A program made the position numbers and the translations under genes. Under the pieces are notes generated by a model. The model saw only the letters and a program-made list of their open reading frames with translations. It was not told the origin of the DNA and ran no database searches. DNA of 64,000 nucleotides from Candidatus Obscuribacter sp. (lineage in GTDB: Bacteria; Cyanobacteriota; Vampirovibrionia; Obscuribacterales; Obscuribacteraceae): positions 1,116,001-1,180,000 of the forward strand of contig JADKDV010000001.1 of NCBI GenBank assembly GCA_016718315.1. The letters are read 5' to 3'. Of the stretch, positions 62,414 to 64,000 are shown piece by piece. Numbering within the stretch: the first letter of the stretch is position 1; each line of letters opens with the position of its first letter.

Positions 62414-64000
62414 ATGCCTTTCTATTCATTGCCGGTAAATGCCGGCAGGCGGAGACCCAGAAGAGACGAGCGTGGCAACATGCTCATCTTTATTGTTGTC
62501 TCCAGCTTTATTATTATTGGTGGCATAGCGTTTTTTAGTTTGGGCTTTGCCAGGTTACTTGGTAGTAATAGCGAGCAGCGCACAGCTATCGAAGCAGCAG
62601 CTCTGGCAGCCGCACGAGACCTGAGCCGGATTGCCATTGAAACACCCGAGTATGGTTGGGTGTCCATCTCTGATGCAGCGCCAGTGGGCACCGGTACCGC
62701 CTCTGATGACAATTTTTATATACCTGTCAAAAGTATCAATACAATTATTGGCACCAACAGACTTGACCATATCATTGCCGAGCAACTAAACGACGACTGG
62801 CTCAAAGAAGTAATCAAAAAGGACATGCAATTTGCTTTGACAGCGCAAGGCAAACTAGCGGTCGAACTTAACAAGTCAATCGCCCCAGGTTATGTCGCCA
62901 AAGATATCAATGGCAACAACGTCGAAGTATACAAAGACGCTGAAGCAGCCTATCAAGCTAACGGTATCCGTATGACCGGAGGCTCAGCCTATACAGCTGG
63001 TACACTCAGGCTCAGCCTCGGTGGTATCAATGGTGGTGCACCGACATCTCTCAAACTCCCCAAACCAGTTAATATGGCCAATGTGCCAGCTGGTGCTCAA
63101 CAAAACAGTTGCTACAAGTCTTATATCAATTTGCCAGTAGACGGCACTGATTATGTCTTTGCTGGTATCGGCGATAGTATCAAACTATTTGACGCCAAAA
63201 ACTGGGTAGCAGCTGTCCCCGGCTTACCTTATCAGCTTGCCACAGTAGTCAGAGCCGAAGCGACTCAACAGTTGAACGGTCACGAAGTGCAGGGCTACAA
63301 AACTACTGCTGTAGCATGCGCTCAGCCAGCTAACGTCACTGACCCTAAACCCTGCCCGGGAGCACTTACCTTCAGCTTTCCCGATGGTCTTTGCCCAGAA
63401 GTAGTAAGCCCTGGCGATATGCTTAGACATGGTAGCTTCCAAAAGGCTGGATATAACTGCTCATATCAGTATGCTGATGGCGGAGACTTCCCAGTGGATG
63501 GCATTGCCACAATGAAAGACCTGGACTTCCCCTATGACCCGACCCTACCACTCAACACCGGTGTGGTTTTTAGACGGGCACTATTTGACTGGTGGAAACG
63601 CGCTGGTACCAAACTCAATGTTGCCAGTGCTGTAGCCATGATGAATGATCCTAACTACACTTTTAAGGCACCAAACCCAGCCAATGTGACCTGGAAGGCT
63701 CCTGCAGAAATCGGCTCACGCACAATTTATAGCCTTGGTCCAATACCCAATGGCAATATCCACATTTATAGAGTCGATATCACCACTGGACAGGTCAGTT
63801 ATCAGGCAAAACAGTTGGATCCTATCGAAATACCTGTAGCTGGCGAAAACCAACTCTATTCAGAATGTCTCAGTGCTATCACCAAAAGCGCGGTGGGCAC
63901 ACTGACCGTAGGACCATTTGAATTTCCCAATACTGGTGTTCTTTTCGATAAGGTCTATTTGACCGATGCCTGGGACGTTTATATCAGAGACTTCTCCTAT
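62414..64000 (+). CDS. TadG/TadE-like pilus assembly protein, 3' end beyond the window
   Basis: The frame is open from an ATG at 62414 to the window end, 529 codons. After a basic N-terminus (RRRPRRDERG) comes the TadE/G-like prepilin segment RGNMLIFIVVSSFIIIGGIAF, a membrane helix, and then a helix with AIEAAALAAARDLSRI that is typical of TadG-like proteins. The remaining 450 residues are an extracytoplasmic region with several cysteines (about six) and no clear VWA motif. TadG-like proteins are minor components of Tad/Flp pili. The secretin at the other end of the window belongs to the same machinery but is a separate locus. A strong promoter lies upstream. Confidence 0.8.
   Translation, partial: MPFYSLPVNAGRRRPRRDERGNMLIFIVVSSFIIIGGIAFFSLGFARLLGSNSEQRTAIEAAALAAARDLSRIAIETPEYGWVSISDAAPVGTGTASDDNFYIPVKSINTIIGTNRLDHIIAEQLNDDWLKEVIKKDMQFALTAQGKLAVELNKSIAPGYVAKDINGNNVEVYKDAEAAYQANGIRMTGGSAYTAGTLRLSLGGINGGAPTSLKLPKPVNMANVPAGAQQNSCYKSYINLPVDGTDYVFAGIGDSIKLFDAKNWVAAVPGLPYQLATVVRAEATQQLNGHEVQGYKTTAVACAQPANVTDPKPCPGALTFSFPDGLCPEVVSPGDMLRHGSFQKAGYNCSYQYADGGDFPVDGIATMKDLDFPYDPTLPLNTGVVFRRALFDWWKRAGTKLNVASAVAMMNDPNYTFKAPNPANVTWKAPAEIGSRTIYSLGPIPNGNIHIYRVDITTGQVSYQAKQLDPIEIPVAGENQLYSECLSAITKSAVGTLTVGPFEFPNTGVLFDKVYLTDAWDVYIRDFSY

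Overview
The window is a bacterial chromosome segment of about 64 kb, densely coded on both strands. It best fits a non-photosynthetic relative of Cyanobacteria (Vampirovibrionia/Melainabacteria, perhaps an Obscuribacter-like lineage). The placement is an inference from gene content: a response regulator that reads like cyanobacterial RpaB, a NusB with the long internal insert seen in cyanobacteria, cyanobacteria-like housekeeping enzymes, no photosynthesis genes, and several Ser/Thr kinases joined to LRR or TPR parts. No rRNA operon, CRISPR array, insertion sequence or prophage was seen.

Layout. 1-1670 is the 5' part of a Tad/Flp-pilus secretin gene on the minus strand. 2.3-7.5 kb holds rpaB, ahcY, a secreted protein, eno and a small zinc-ribbon protein, separated by clear terminators. 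7.6-18.4 kb holds a radical SAM protein, an eIF-2B-like protein, a glutamate dehydrogenase plus formiminotransferase-cyclodeaminase pair (histidine/glutamate and one-carbon metabolism), a membrane M50-type peptidase, an EamA transporter, an orphan Pro/Ala-rich protein, tRNA-Ser(GCU) and cdsA. 18.4-29.1 kb holds yibE/F-ruvB, a GT2 glycosyltransferase, galE, pgpH, a split protein of MshEN-like repeats, rsmD, nusB and ftsY. 29.1-42 kb holds a SUKH protein, an LRR protein, an internally shortened SDR, acetyl-CoA synthetase, a kinase-TPR gene, the pdxR-pdxS-pdxT vitamin B6 operon and serS. 42-53.5 kb holds yraN, lysA, cdaA, a kinase-LRR fusion, pyrF, rpmE, a GerMN lipoprotein, a DUF2993 protein and a LuxR-type regulator. 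cdaA (45 kb) and pgpH (23 kb) would make and degrade c-di-AMP.

The most unusual region is 53.8-62.3 kb. An apparent operon runs: secreted TPR protein, a divergent RNA polymerase beta subunit that overlaps it by 4 nt, a secreted protein with two C-terminal membrane helices, a second exported protein, and a replication-relaxation-like winged-helix protein, ending in a hairpin terminator. No rpoC, rplL or other ribosomal or transcription gene lies beside this rpoB. Its fork-loop/rifampicin region is altered and it carries an acidic C-terminal tail of about 200 residues. A 54-bp nested dyad lies upstream. A TadG-like gene with a near-consensus promoter follows and runs off the window.

A second theme is broken reading frames. 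Five genes are frameshifted between 26 and 42 kb (an MshEN-like protein, kinase-TPR, pdxS, pdxR, serS), and an SDR gene has an in-frame internal deletion. Because serS is normally essential, local sequencing or assembly indels are the simplest explanation, and the affected annotations should be read as intact genes with errors unless raw reads show otherwise. The pdxR promoter also carries five exact CCAGCCAAT repeats, four of them 31-32 bp apart.
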